Notes: generated by a model not told the origin, from the letters alone. 64,000 nucleotides of DNA from Rhizobium leguminosarum (GCF_001679785.1 NZ_CP016286.1:3408001-3472000); one strand, 5' to 3'; positions 8,105-18,664 are shown, counted from the stretch's first letter. Program-made: numbers and translations.

Positions 8105-8857
8105 TCACAGCGGCAGATCGGTGCCAAGTTCGCCTGGCGGCACGAAACGCGCCGTCGGAATGATGGTGAGCGGCGGTAGCGTGTCGTTCGGAGTGCGCGA
8201 AAACATCATACGCTGCTCGCTGGCGCTGGAGATGAAGAAGGGATAGCGCGTCAGCAGCTTTCGTCCGACCTCGATCACATTCGTCGCCATCAGCGTCACG
8301 TCAACCCCGTAACTCTCCGCCAGTCGGCCGGGCACGATGGTATCGGCATAGAAGACCCGCTTGTAGAAGGCGGCATGCGGGGGCCGGACGGACTGAATAA
8401 CGCGGTCAGCCCGGAAATACGCTGCCGCAACGATGGCGGGTCTCAGCGTCAGATAGGGAACCCACGGCAGATCGGCGGTGAGCTCCGGATCGGCCGCGAA
8501 ACGCGCCGGGTCGATCAAGGTCAGCCCGGCGTCCAAAAGCTCATCCATCGCCTCGGGAAAGGCCTCTCCGGACCGGCTGATACGATGCTCCGGCGTCACA
8601 TAGTGAATTCGGATCGTACTGACCAGTTCACCATAATAATAGAGACCGAAGATATAGGCATGGCTGTCGAAATCGACATCGTCCAATAAACCTTCCGGGG
8701 CAAGCGACAGCGCGTCGTGGGCTTTGTAGGCCTTGTAGCGCAGCCGCTCCACGTCCTCCATGTCTTCACTGCTTTCGACCCGGCGATATTCGACGTGATC
8801 TAGAATTTCAAGGATTTTCCTGCTGAAATCGCTACGCGTAAAAAGTGTGTCTGACAT
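8105..8857 (-). CDS. FeeM-like N-acyl amino acid synthase / autoinducer-synthase-fold acyltransferase
   Basis: A 250-residue protein with a GNAT-like fold of the N-acyl amino acid synthase (FeeM) group. Family-like features are VERLRYKAYKAHDAL near residues 38-52, DDVDFDSHAYIFGLYYYGELVSTIRIH, cited here only as DFDSHAYIFG and STIRIHYV, the acidic YLTLRPAIVAAAYF helix and HAAFYKRVFYA near the C-terminal half. These match the acyl-acceptor scaffold shared by FeeM and LuxI-type synthases. The substrate is unknown. It stands alone, with an AT-rich upstream region, between the pnt cluster and a c-di-GMP protein. A general GNAT is the alternative. Confidence 0.65.
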   Translation of the reverse strand: MSDTLFTRSDFSRKILEILDHVEYRRVESSEDMEDVERLRYKAYKAHDALSLAPEGLLDDVDFDSHAYIFGLYYYGELVSTIRIHYVTPEHRISRSGEAFPEAMDELLDAGLTLIDPARFAADPELTADLPWVPYLTLRPAIVAAAYFRADRVIQSVRPPHAAFYKRVFYADTIVPGRLAESYGVDVTLMATNVIEVGRKLLTRYPFFISSASEQRMMFSRTPNDTLPPLTIIPTARFVPPGELGTDLPL

Positions 8858-9003
8858 TCTCTCGATCCGCTCGTTAACGGATCATTAATCATACGCCGCC
8901 GATATATAGGCAAGAAAATCTGAAAAGTTGGGTTGAATTTAAACTATTAAGGTTAACGGCGCGCAAGATTTTCGGCTGGGATAACCAGTCACTTGCAGGC
9001 GGC
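8858..9003. promoter_or_regulatory. AT-rich upstream region of the FeeM-like gene
   Basis: Much richer in A/T than the surroundings, with GTTAAC sequences at both ends (about 8873 and 8952). It probably holds the minus-strand promoter; individual boxes cannot be assigned safely. Confidence 0.35.
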
Positions 9004-11307
9004 TCAGGCGACCTTGTTGCGACGGCGCTGGACGGTGCGGCGGCCGATGCCCTCTTGTAGCAGCGTGATGTTCTGGGAAGGCACCGGCCGCGAGAAAACG
9101 TAACCCTGCACGAGATCGGCGCTGCGGTGCTTGTTGAGCAGCGCCAGCTGCTCCTCGGTCTCAACGCCCTCGATGACAATCTTCAGGCCCAGTTCGCGGG
9201 CGAGATTGACTGTGCCGCGCAAGAGCTTGAGGCGGCGCGCATCCTCGACGATGTTGCGCACGAAGGACCGGTCGATCTTGACGATATCAAGCGGCAGCGT
9301 GTCGAGATAGCTGAGGCTGGAGAAACCGGTGCCGAAATCGTCGATGGCAATGGTGATGCCGCGGGACCTGAGCTCCGCCAGGATGGCGCGCACCGCCGCC
9401 GGCTCGTCGATCAGGCAGCTCTCGGTGACTTCGAGATGCAGTCGTGCCGCGGCGAGGCCGGAATGGGCAAGCGCCTCGGCAACCACCGAAAGGATGTCGG
9501 CATCGCGCAGATCCCGCGCCGAAAGGTTGACCGAAACGGCGATATGTTCCGGCCAGTTCATGCATTCGCTGCACGCCTTGAACAGCACGAAGCGGGTGAT
9601 GTCGGAGATGATGCCCATATCTTCGGCGAGCCGGATGAAGACATCGGGGGGGATCGAGCCCCTCTCCGGATGCACCCAGCGCGCCAAGGCCTCGGCACAT
9701 TCGATCCGCGAGCCGTCGGCCCGGAACATCGGCTGGAAGACGAGATGCAGCGCCTGCGCCGAGACCGCATCGCGCAGATCCGCCTTCAGCTTCTGTTGCT
9801 CGATATAGCGGCCGTCCATCTCCCGCTCGAATCCTGAGATGCCGCCCTTGAAGCGCGACTTGCTTTCGAACAGGGCAAGATCCGCCTTGACGCTCCATTC
9901 GTCCATCGCGAACGCGTCGCTTTCGAGAATCGCGTAGCCGGCGCTGAGCGAAACGAGAAAAGTCACTTCGTCGACCTCGTAGTTACCCTGGATCGCGGCA
10001 TGAACGCGGCGAATTTCGCGGTCGAGCGAGACCTGCTCCTTCGCACGCGGGAAGAACAGAATGAACTGATCGCCCATCAGCCGGCCGAGGATGGCATTAC
10101 CGGAAGCCTGCTTGATGCGGGCGGCGATAGCGCAGAGCAGATGGTCGCCGGTCACATGGCCGCGCATGTCGTTGACATGTTTGAACTCGTCGATATCGAG
10201 CACCATGAAGCCGAGCGGCCCGTTCTTCTTCGGAGACTTGGCAAAATACTCCTGCACCAACTGGCCGAAATATTGCCGGTTGGGCAGGCCGGTCAGCGCG
10301 TCGAAGCGCACCATGTGCAGGATCTTCTGCTCCGCCTTCACCCGGCTTGACACGTCCTCGAAGATCAGCACGGCGCCGCCGTCGGCCCTGCGGCTGGCGG
10401 AGAATTCGAGCGACAGGCTCTCGGGAAAATGAATGAGCGTGCGCGACAGGCTGCCCTCGGCGACCTGGGTGAGCTGGCGCAGGATGAGCTCCGGCTGCGA
10501 GGCATCCATGAAGCTGTAGCGCGCGCCGTAGCGCAGCACGGCGCCGAGGTCGCGGTCCTTCAGCCGCTCCGGCGCACCGATCTTCAGAAGCTCGCAGGCC
10601 TTGCGATTGACCACCTGGATGCGGTTTTCGGCATCGACCATGACGAGGCCGTGCGGCATGTTGTTGAGCGCCGTATCGAAACGGTCGGCAATGATGGTGA
10701 TTTCCCGGCGCGCAATGACGTTCTCATAGAGAAACTCGCGCACGCCGTTTGCCATGGCCCGCGTCGTCAGCCAGAAAGGAATGAGGAAGATCGACAGCAC
10801 GCCGCGATAAAAATCTAGCACCAGCAGGCTGCAGACGATCATCGGCAGGCAGCAGAAAAACGTCTGGAGGTCGACTGCGAAGCGCGAGCCGTAGTTGCGG
10901 CCGACGACGGAAACCATGGTTGCCATGGTGACGGAAATGCAGGCAAGCTCCGCAAAGGAATCGCGCACGACGAAGATGGCGTAGCCGCTGGCGATGCCGA
11001 GGAGCGCCGTGGTGCAGGCTCCACTGGCAACGAGAATCCGCTCCCACCGTTCGATTCCGGCGTGCGACAGGCTCTGCTTGTCGACACGATCGAACTGCCG
11101 GAAGATGGCCATGCGAGCGCCGAAGACCAGAAGGAAGGCGACCGACAGCAGGATGTAGATGGAGTATTGTGTCTTGGCAGCCACGGCAAGGCACGTCGCA
11201 ACATGTACAATCACGCCAACAAGAAGCGTCATGCGATTCCCGGAGAGGGAACTCACAAACGACAGATACACATCTATTGGGACCCTGTTCGGGTTATCTG
11301 GCTTCAT
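9004..11307 (-). CDS. PAS-GGDEF-EAL cyclic-di-GMP protein with degenerate GGDEF
   Basis: Inner-membrane protein of 767 residues. The first 190 residues hold several transmembrane helices, then a PAS domain (about 205-310), a GGDEF domain (about 330-490) and an EAL domain (about 505-755). The GGDEF signature reads RLMGDQF (about 407-412), lacking the second Gly and the Glu used in catalysis, so cyclase activity is unlikely. The EAL side looks intact: AEALARW, VNLSARDL, EVTESC, DDFGTGFSS, KIDRSFV and EGVETEEQ are all present, so it is most likely a c-di-GMP phosphodiesterase whose GGDEF is regulatory. The start at 11307 has AGGGAAAG upstream. Confidence 0.9.
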   Translation of the reverse strand: MKPDNPNRVPIDVYLSFVSSLSGNRMTLLVGVIVHVATCLAVAAKTQYSIYILLSVAFLLVFGARMAIFRQFDRVDKQSLSHAGIERWERILVASGACTTALLGIASGYAIFVVRDSFAELACISVTMATMVSVVGRNYGSRFAVDLQTFFCCLPMIVCSLLVLDFYRGVLSIFLIPFWLTTRAMANGVREFLYENVIARREITIIADRFDTALNNMPHGLVMVDAENRIQVVNRKACELLKIGAPERLKDRDLGAVLRYGARYSFMDASQPELILRQLTQVAEGSLSRTLIHFPESLSLEFSASRRADGGAVLIFEDVSSRVKAEQKILHMVRFDALTGLPNRQYFGQLVQEYFAKSPKKNGPLGFMVLDIDEFKHVNDMRGHVTGDHLLCAIAARIKQASGNAILGRLMGDQFILFFPRAKEQVSLDREIRRVHAAIQGNYEVDEVTFLVSLSAGYAILESDAFAMDEWSVKADLALFESKSRFKGGISGFEREMDGRYIEQQKLKADLRDAVSAQALHLVFQPMFRADGSRIECAEALARWVHPERGSIPPDVFIRLAEDMGIISDITRFVLFKACSECMNWPEHIAVSVNLSARDLRDADILSVVAEALAHSGLAAARLHLEVTESCLIDEPAAVRAILAELRSRGITIAIDDFGTGFSSLSYLDTLPLDIVKIDRSFVRNIVEDARRLKLLRGTVNLARELGLKIVIEGVETEEQLALLNKHRSADLVQGYVFSRPVPSQNITLLQEGIGRRTVQRRRNKVA

Positions 11308-11636
11308 CCACACTTTCCCTGTGCGCGGGAATTCTAAGCCCAACCCTTTAAAAATTGATTTCAATGGAATCAAACATTTGGTCAAATTTTCTAAAACCAG
11401 AGGGTGAACCGCACAGCCTACGCGAGTTAATGCAGCCTACCGGCGAGATTACTGAAATAATTTATCCACGCCTGGGTTGTTGAAATATTTGACGACCCTA
11501 CGGCGGGGCCGATGCGTCTAAGACTATACTCCAACGCGAGGCATTTATCCTTCCAATTTCGAAGGCTGTGGTCTACATCGATTGCAAGAGGGAAAAGCTG
11601 CCGGAAAACCGGCGGGACAAGAATAAGGGGAGGCGA
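11308..11636. other. Divergent intergenic region, 329 bp
   Basis: Lies between the divergent GGDEF-EAL and TRAP genes and must carry both promoters. The half near 11340-11400 is AT-rich (TTTAAAAATTGATT). No gene, and no palindrome I can support. Confidence 0.5.
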
Positions 11637-12176
11637 ATGTCGGTACTTCTGGCCGCAAGCCGGCTGATCGATTCGATCAGTCAGTTCATGGGCAAACTTT
11701 CCGAATATATGGTGCTGTTCTGCTGTCTGATCAGCGCCGGTAACGCCATCGTCCGTTATGCCTTCAACTACAGTTCGAACGGCTGGCTGGAGATCCAGTG
11801 GTATCTCTTCGCCTTCGTCGTCATGCTCGGCGCCTCGCATGCGCTGCGCAACAATGAGCATGTCCGTGTTGATCTGATCTATGGTTCGGTTTCCGACAGG
11901 GCGAAGATCTGGATCGACATCGTCGGCCTCATTCTCTTCCTCATTCCCGTCTGCGTCTTCCTCACCTGGGTCTGCTGGCCCTTCTTCGCACTGTCCTACC
12001 GGCAAGGGGAAATATCGGGCAATGCCGGCGGGCTGATCCGCTGGCCCGTCAAGCTGATCCTGGTCGCCGGCTTCGCGCTGCTGTCGCTTCAGGGTCTCTC
12101 GGAACTGGTCAAGCGGATCGCAGCGCTCACCGGCCACATCAGCATCGACACGAAATACGAAAAGCCGCTGCAGTAA
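11637..12176 (+). CDS. TRAP transporter small permease (DctQ type)
   Basis: A 179-residue inner-membrane protein with four transmembrane helices. It carries the family features EYMVLFCCLISAGNAIVRYAF, cited by its end NAIVRY, WLEIQWYLF, and NNEHVRVDLIY. DctQ pairs with the large permease to import organic acids using a sodium or proton gradient. The ATG at 11637 follows GGGGAGG by 3-4 bases. It is 21 bases before the large-permease gene and clearly co-transcribed. The larger size group and partner sequence suggest a keto-acid or mannitol-type TRAP system. Confidence 0.9.
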   Translation: MSVLLAASRLIDSISQFMGKLSEYMVLFCCLISAGNAIVRYAFNYSSNGWLEIQWYLFAFVVMLGASHALRNNEHVRVDLIYGSVSDRAKIWIDIVGLILFLIPVCVFLTWVCWPFFALSYRQGEISGNAGGLIRWPVKLILVAGFALLSLQGLSELVKRIAALTGHISIDTKYEKPLQ

Positions 12177-12197
12177 GGCGGGCTGGGAGACACGGAT

Positions 12198-13691
12198 TTG
12201 TTTGATTTCGGCATCATCCCGCCGGCCATGTTCCTGGGCATGGTCATCTTCATGCTCTACGGATTTCCGGTCGCCTTTTCGCTTGCCGCCGTCGGCCTGT
12301 TCTTCGGCATTATCGGCATCGTCACCGGCCATTTCGGCGCGGTCTGGTTACAAGCGCTGCCGCCGCGCTTCTTCGGCATCCTTTCCAATGACCTCCTGCT
12401 CGCCATCCCCTTCTTCACCTTCATGGGCGCGGTGCTGGAGCGCTGCGGGCTGGCCGAGGACCTGCTCGAGGGCACCGGCAAGCTCTTCGGCGGCATACCC
12501 GGGGGCCTCGCCTATGCCGTGATCCTCGTCGGCGCCGTACTCGGCGCGATCACCGGCACGGTGGCCGCCTCCGTGATCACCATGGGGGTGATTTCGCTGC
12601 CGATCATGCTGCGCTACGGCTACAATCCGCGCCTTGCCACCGGCGTCATAGCCGCCTCGGGCACGATCACCCAGGTCATCCCGCCTTCGCTCGTGCTCGT
12701 CGTCCTCGCCGATCAGCTCGGCAGGTCGGTCGGCGACATGTATCTTGGCGCGATCGGCCCCTCGATCCTGCAGGTGACGATCTTCGTGCTCTTCATCCTG
12801 GTGATGTCGATTATCCGGCCGAAATCGATGCCGCCGCTGCCGAAAGAGGTGCGCGGCGATTTCAACTGGGCGCTGCTGATGAAGGTGCTGATGGGCATGG
12901 TCCCCTCGATCGTGCTGATCTTCCTGGTGCTCGGCACGATCTTCATGGGCCTCGCAACGCCGACGGAAGCAGGCGCGCTCGGCGTCGTCGGCGCCATGGC
13001 GCTGGCGGCCATGAATCGCCGCCTTACCTGGCCGCTGATCCGCGAGGCTATGGCATCGACCACGCACATTACATCGATGGTGGTGATGATCCTGATCGGC
13101 TCCACCTGTTTCAGCCTGGTCTTCCAGGGCATGGACGGCTCGCGCTGGATCGAGCACATGCTGTCGGGCATTCCCGGCGGGCCGGTCGGTTTCCTGATCT
13201 TCGTCAACATCTTCATCTTCGTGCTCGCCTTCTTCCTCGATTTCTTCGAGATCGCCTTCATCGTCATCCCGATGCTCGCACCCGTCGCCTCCAGTCTCGG
13301 CATCGACCTGATCTGGTTCGGCGTGCTGATCTGCGTCAACATGCAGACGAGCTTCATGCATCCGCCCTTCGGCTTCGCACTCTTCTACCTGCGCTCGATC
13401 GCCAGCAAGGACGTCAAGACCTCGGATATTTACATGGGGGCTCTCCCCTGGGTCGGTATGCAACTGATCCTGGTGGCGATCGTGATCTTCTGGCCGCAAT
13501 CGGTCACCTATTGGCTGGATCACGGCCCGAAGGTTGACCCGAACTCGATCAAGATCGAAGTCCCGGGCTTCGGCGGCCAGCTCGGCCTGCCGCCACTGGG
13601 CGGCGGCGGCAATGGCTCGCCGCAGATCCCAGGCCTGACCCTGCCACCGCTAAACGGCCTGCCGGGAGCACCGCCGCCACCGGCCAAATAG
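12198..13691 (+). CDS. TRAP transporter large permease (DctM type)
   Basis: A 497-residue membrane protein with about 12 helices of the ion transporter superfamily. Segments such as GAITGTVAASVITMG, SGTITQVIPPSLVLVVLADQ, cited by ITQVIPPS, GLATPTEAGALG and NMQTSFMHPPFGFALFYLRS, cited by QTSFMHPPFG, are DctM hallmarks. The start is a TTG at 12198 with GGGAGA 7 bases upstream; an in-frame ATG at 12228 is an alternative. The last 55 residues form a Pro/Gly-rich soluble tail (GGGGNG, LPPLNGLPGAPPPPAK), unusual for DctM proteins of about 430 residues. Confidence 0.92.
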   Translation: MFDFGIIPPAMFLGMVIFMLYGFPVAFSLAAVGLFFGIIGIVTGHFGAVWLQALPPRFFGILSNDLLLAIPFFTFMGAVLERCGLAEDLLEGTGKLFGGIPGGLAYAVILVGAVLGAITGTVAASVITMGVISLPIMLRYGYNPRLATGVIAASGTITQVIPPSLVLVVLADQLGRSVGDMYLGAIGPSILQVTIFVLFILVMSIIRPKSMPPLPKEVRGDFNWALLMKVLMGMVPSIVLIFLVLGTIFMGLATPTEAGALGVVGAMALAAMNRRLTWPLIREAMASTTHITSMVVMILIGSTCFSLVFQGMDGSRWIEHMLSGIPGGPVGFLIFVNIFIFVLAFFLDFFEIAFIVIPMLAPVASSLGIDLIWFGVLICVNMQTSFMHPPFGFALFYLRSIASKDVKTSDIYMGALPWVGMQLILVAIVIFWPQSVTYWLDHGPKVDPNSIKIEVPGFGGQLGLPPLGGGGNGSPQIPGLTLPPLNGLPGAPPPPAK

Positions 13692-13712
13692 ATGTTTAGT
13701 CCAGCAAAAAGC

Positions 13713-13740
13713 AAAACCCCGGATGGAGATCCGGGGTTTT
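13713..13740. terminator. Bidirectional terminator between convergent TRAP genes
   Basis: A perfect inverted repeat, AAAACCCCGGAT and ATCCGGGGTTTT around GGAG, with A and T tracts on both sides, works in both directions for dctM-like (+) and dctP-like (-) transcripts. Confidence 0.85.
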
Positions 13741-13777
13741 GTTATTGCGCTCGTCTGAAGCGTCGACGGCGGAGAGC

Positions 13778-15175
<1,398 letters not shown>

Positions 15176-15955
15176 ATGACGAAACCGATCGTTGCCATTC
15201 CTGCCGATATCCGCAGCTTCGACGGCGCAACCTGGCATGCCGTGCAGCATCAATATCTGCGTGCCGCATTGAATGCCGCCGGCGTCATGGCCTTCGTGAT
15301 CCCCGCCTTCGAGGAAGGCTACGATACCGATGCGATCCTCGACCGCGTCGACGGTCTGCTGGTGTCCGGCTCGGCCAGCAATGTTCATCCCTCGCTCTAC
15401 GGTACCGAGGCGAATGACGAGCACGGCCCGTTCGACCCCGCCCGCGACGCCACCAGCCTGCCGCTCATCCGCCGCGCCATCGACCGCGCCGTCCCGCTGC
15501 TTGCCATCTGCCGCGGCATCCAGGAGCTGAATGTCGCCCTCGGCGGCTCGCTGGCAAGCGAGATCCAGGAGCAACCCGGCATCTGGGACCACCGCCGGCC
15601 GGAAGGCGTCGACCGGGACGGCATGTACGCCATTCGCCAGACCGTCCACGTCAAGGAAGGCTCCTGCATCGCAGGCATTCTTGGTCCGGGCGAGATCCGC
15701 GTGAATTCCCTGCATCGCCAGGCAATCGCCAGGACCGCCCCACGCCTGCAGGTGGAAGCGATCGCCGAAGACGGCACGGTGGAGGCCGTTTCCGTCATCG
15801 ACGCCAAGGCCTTTGCCGTCGGCGTGCAATGGCATCCGGAATATTGGGCTGAAACCGACAAGTCTTCGAACCAGCTATTCGCCGCTTTCGGCGACGCCGT
15901 CCGCAGCTATGCCGCGGCCAAGCTGCCGATGATCCCCGCGCAGGCGATTGCCTGA
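15176..15955 (+). CDS. Class I glutamine amidotransferase-like hydrolase (PuuD family, peptidase C26)
   Basis: A 259-residue cytosolic hydrolase. The nucleophile cysteine is Cys112 in AICRGIQELN and the catalytic His-Glu pair is His220 and Glu222 in GVQWHPEYW; an early SGSASNVHPSLYG matches the family. PuuD cleaves gamma-glutamyl-GABA in putrescine degradation, but the family also includes other gamma-glutamyl hydrolases, and no other puu gene is next to it, so the substrate is uncertain. Single gene; no strong Shine-Dalgarno before the ATG at 15176. Confidence 0.82.
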   Translation: MTKPIVAIPADIRSFDGATWHAVQHQYLRAALNAAGVMAFVIPAFEEGYDTDAILDRVDGLLVSGSASNVHPSLYGTEANDEHGPFDPARDATSLPLIRRAIDRAVPLLAICRGIQELNVALGGSLASEIQEQPGIWDHRRPEGVDRDGMYAIRQTVHVKEGSCIAGILGPGEIRVNSLHRQAIARTAPRLQVEAIAEDGTVEAVSVIDAKAFAVGVQWHPEYWAETDKSSNQLFAAFGDAVRSYAAAKLPMIPAQAIA

Positions 15956-16023
15956 CTCCTCCAGGCGCCCGCGAAGCGCTATGTCTGTTACTCGGCAAGC
16001 ATCGTCCGCAGAGCCAGCTACGC

Positions 16024-16980
16024 CTAAGCCTTCTGCGGCGTCTCCGGCACCGGCGTCAGCGCCGCACCCTTCTCGAACCAGGCAATGAGGTTGTCGGCGA
16101 CGAGATCGGCCATTGCATTGCGTGTCGGCACGGACGCGGAGGCGACGTGCGGTAGCAGCACGGCATTGGTCGGTTCCAGCAGGTCGGCCGGCACGGTCGG
16201 CTCTTCATAGAAGACATCGAGACCGGCAGCCCCGAGCGCCCCGGAAGCAAGCGCGGCACTCAGCGCCTCCTCGTCCACCGTCCAGCCGCGGCCGACATTG
16301 ACGAGAATGCCGTCAGGGCCGAGTGCTGCCAGAATATCGGCACCGATCGTCTTATGCGTCTGCGGCGTCTTCGGAACGATAGCGATCAGCGTATCCACAG
16401 CATTCGCCAGCCCCTTCAGCGTCGGGTAATAATCGTAGGACACATCGGCATGGCGCGAACGTGTGTGATAACTGATCTTCACCTTGAACGGCTCCAGCCG
16501 CTTGGCAATTTCGAGGCCAATGCGACCAAGGCCATAAAGCCCGACATGCCGGCCCTTCAGCGAGAAGCGCGACAGCGGATAGGCCGTGCCCGGCTTCCAG
16601 TTGCCGGCGCGCAGCCAGGCTTCGGCCCGCGGCAACTCGCGGACCGTGTTCAGCAGCAGGCCGATCGCCGTATCGGCGACCTCATCGTTCAGCACATCAG
16701 GCGTATTGGTGACGACAATGCCTTTTTCGGCGGCATGTTTCACATCGACGCCATCATAACCGACACCGAAATTGGCGATCACTTCGGCATGCGGCAGCTG
16801 GTCCATCCAGGCGCCCGGGAAGGAACCGGATACGGCGACGCCGCGGATGCGGCCGGCAATCTCGCCGTCAAGCGCAAGCGTCTCCTCGCGCGGGACGGCG
16901 ATAATCTCAAAACGATCCTTCAGCCTGCCGAGAACACGCTCGTGTATCTTCCCAGGAACGAGAATGGCGATGCGGGACAT
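16024..16980 (-). CDS. D-2-hydroxyacid dehydrogenase (2-ketogluconate/hydroxypyruvate reductase type)
   Basis: NAD(P)-dependent reductase of 318 residues. It has the nucleotide-binding GLGRIGLEIAKRL and the catalytic triad of the D-isomer-specific family: Arg in VNVGRGWTVDE, Glu in GLDVFYEEP and His in LLPHVASAS. It probably reduces a 2-keto sugar acid or hydroxypyruvate. A LacI regulator ends 29 bases upstream on the same strand, so the two likely form an operon in which the regulator controls the enzyme. GAGGAAAAGCC precedes the ATG. Confidence 0.88.
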   Translation of the reverse strand: MSRIAILVPGKIHERVLGRLKDRFEIIAVPREETLALDGEIAGRIRGVAVSGSFPGAWMDQLPHAEVIANFGVGYDGVDVKHAAEKGIVVTNTPDVLNDEVADTAIGLLLNTVRELPRAEAWLRAGNWKPGTAYPLSRFSLKGRHVGLYGLGRIGLEIAKRLEPFKVKISYHTRSRHADVSYDYYPTLKGLANAVDTLIAIVPKTPQTHKTIGADILAALGPDGILVNVGRGWTVDEEALSAALASGALGAAGLDVFYEEPTVPADLLEPTNAVLLPHVASASVPTRNAMADLVADNLIAWFEKGAALTPVPETPQKA

Positions 16981-17009
16981 GGCTTTTCCTCTTGGATGAT
17001 GGTCTTGGT

Positions 17010-18032
17010 TCAGGCGCGCGGCCGATGGGGACTGGTGGACTGGCGAATGCGCATTTCCGGCTTGATCAGATGCATGCCGTCAGGCTCATGGCTGCCGGCA
17101 AGGCGATCGAGCAGCGCCCGGGCGGCCAGGCGCCCGACCTCGGCCTGACCGTTCCAGACCGTCGTTAGCGCAGGCGTAGCGATCGAGGCCTCCTCGAGAT
17201 CGTCGTAGCCGGTGACGGAAATATCGCGTCCCGGCACCAGGCCGGCGCGCGCAATGCCGTTCATCAGGCCGATCGCCACGAGATCGTTCCAGCAGACGGC
17301 TGCGGTCGGCTTCTGCGGCAGCGAAAGGAAATGCACTGCAGCCTCGAAACCGCCCTGTTTCGAGCGCGGACCGGGAATGCGCAGGTTCGGATCGACCTCG
17401 ATGCCGGCCTTGCGGAGCGAATTGACATAGCCCTGGTAGCGATCGCGGCCGGTGGATGTCTGGTCCGTGCCGCCGATCATGGCGATCGAGCGATGACCGA
17501 GGCCGATCAGGTGGTTGGTGGCAAGCGAGATACCGTAGCTGTCGTCGCCGCGATAGGTCGGCAGGTCCTGCCCTTCCATCGAGCGGGCGACCAGAATCGC
17601 CGGCATGCCGTTGTCTTCCGCCAGTTGCACGTCCTCCGGCGGCGTACCGATCGCCGGCGACATGATGACGCCGTCGCCGCCGAGCTGCAGCAGCGTCTCG
17701 ATAAAGGTGCGCTGCTTTTCGACATTGTCGTAATGATTGGAAAGAATGAAGGTGTGGCGGCTACGATCGAGCTCGCTTTCGATCGCCTTCAGGATCTCCC
17801 CGTAGAAGGGGTTCATGATGTCGTGCACGACGACGCCGATGATGCCGGAGCGGGAAGTCCGAAGGCTGGCGGCACGGCGATTGTAGATATAACCGAGCGC
17901 GCGCGCCTGTTCCTTGATCTTCTCCCGGGTATTGCCGGCGACGAGCGGACTGTCGCGTAAGGCAAGCGATACGGTCGCCGTTGAAATGCCGAGCGTTTCG
18001 GCGATTGTCGAAAGCTTGATCTTCTGGACCAC
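17010..18032 (-). CDS. LacI-family transcriptional regulator
   Basis: A 340-residue regulator. The N-terminus KLSTIAETLGISTATVSLAL is the LacI helix-turn-helix, followed by a hinge helix and a periplasmic-binding-protein-like core (GVVVHDIMNPFYGEI, YRGDDSYGISLATNHLI by its centre DDSYGISLA, GYDDLEEASIATPALTTV by its centre DDLEEASIATP). The GTG at 18032 is chosen because GGAGGAG lies 4-10 bases before it and the HTH then starts at residue 5; the ATG at 18080 adds a leader. It is the first gene of a two-gene unit with the reductase. Confidence 0.9.
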   Translation of the reverse strand: MVQKIKLSTIAETLGISTATVSLALRDSPLVAGNTREKIKEQARALGYIYNRRAASLRTSRSGIIGVVVHDIMNPFYGEILKAIESELDRSRHTFILSNHYDNVEKQRTFIETLLQLGGDGVIMSPAIGTPPEDVQLAEDNGMPAILVARSMEGQDLPTYRGDDSYGISLATNHLIGLGHRSIAMIGGTDQTSTGRDRYQGYVNSLRKAGIEVDPNLRIPGPRSKQGGFEAAVHFLSLPQKPTAAVCWNDLVAIGLMNGIARAGLVPGRDISVTGYDDLEEASIATPALTTVWNGQAEVGRLAARALLDRLAGSHEPDGMHLIKPEMRIRQSTSPHRPRA

Positions 18033-18094
18033 GTGTCCTCCTCCAGGCAGCACGTAAGACAGCCAAGACCCCGCCGTCAAACCGGCGCGGCCCT

Positions 18095-18122
18095 TAAAAT
18101 GTTTAATTAAAAGATTTAATCG
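18095..18122. promoter_or_regulatory. Candidate operator of the LacI-reductase unit
   Basis: AT-rich palindrome TTTAATTAAA (18102-18111) followed by a repeated TTTAAT (18115-18120), about 70 bases before the LacI start and out of character with the surrounding GC. The assignment is by position and symmetry only. Confidence 0.35.
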
Positions 18123-18151
18123 ATGGAAGCAATTCGTCTTTCGGGGAAATT

Positions 18152-18664
18152 TCAGTCTTCGTCCGGTTCTTCGATATGAATGGCTTCGGCCTGCAGATTG
18201 GCATCGATCGCCTTCAGCAAGCGGACGAGATTGCGAATTTCCTTCTCGGAGAACTCCTGCGTCGCCAGCCTGTCGCAGGCCGAGGCCGCCATCTCGATCC
18301 CCTGAACGCTGCCGCGGCCGAGTTCGGTGAGATAGACCTTGGTGAGGCGCGCATCTTCCGCATCGGGCTTGCGCTCGAGAAAGCCCTGCGCCTCCATGCG
18401 GCCGATGGTGCGCGTCATCGTCGGCGCTTTGACGCCGAGCTTCTGGGCAAGACCGCCTGCCGTCATGCCGTCGCTCTCGGCAAGCGAGAGAATGACGCCG
18501 TCCTGGCCGGCATAGAGACCGCTTTCGAGCAGGTTACGCGAGAGCACCGTCCGCATGGAACGCGCCGCCTGGGTGAGCGCCGGAGAGAGATCGACGAGCG
18601 TATACTCGGTCTGGTCCTTCTTCTTGGACTTGTTCTTTTTGCCGTCCTTGTGCTTCTTTCCCAT
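18152..18664 (-). CDS. MarR-family regulator with a lysine-rich N-terminus
   Basis: A 170-residue winged-helix regulator. TAGGLAQKLGVKAPTMTRTIGRMEAQGFLERKPDAEDARLTKV, cited by its parts GLAQKLGVKAPTMTRTI and ERKPDAEDAR, is the MarR recognition helix and wing. The first 20 residues (GKKHKDGKKNKSKKKDQ) are almost all Lys, Asp, Gly and polar, unusual for MarR and perhaps a DNA- or RNA-binding tail. AAAGGG sits 6 bases before the ATG at 18664 and directly against another at 18670, so the former is preferred. It is divergent from the creatininase-family gene 85 bases away and may regulate it. Confidence 0.85.
   Translation of the reverse strand: MGKKHKDGKKNKSKKKDQTEYTLVDLSPALTQAARSMRTVLSRNLLESGLYAGQDGVILSLAESDGMTAGGLAQKLGVKAPTMTRTIGRMEAQGFLERKPDAEDARLTKVYLTELGRGSVQGIEMAASACDRLATQEFSEKEIRNLVRLLKAIDANLQAEAIHIEEPDED

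Noticed and set aside
12348..13523. A 391-residue minus-strand frame rich in Asp, Glu, His and Arg inside the TRAP permease gene
   Set aside because: This composition is the usual antisense of a hydrophobic membrane protein.
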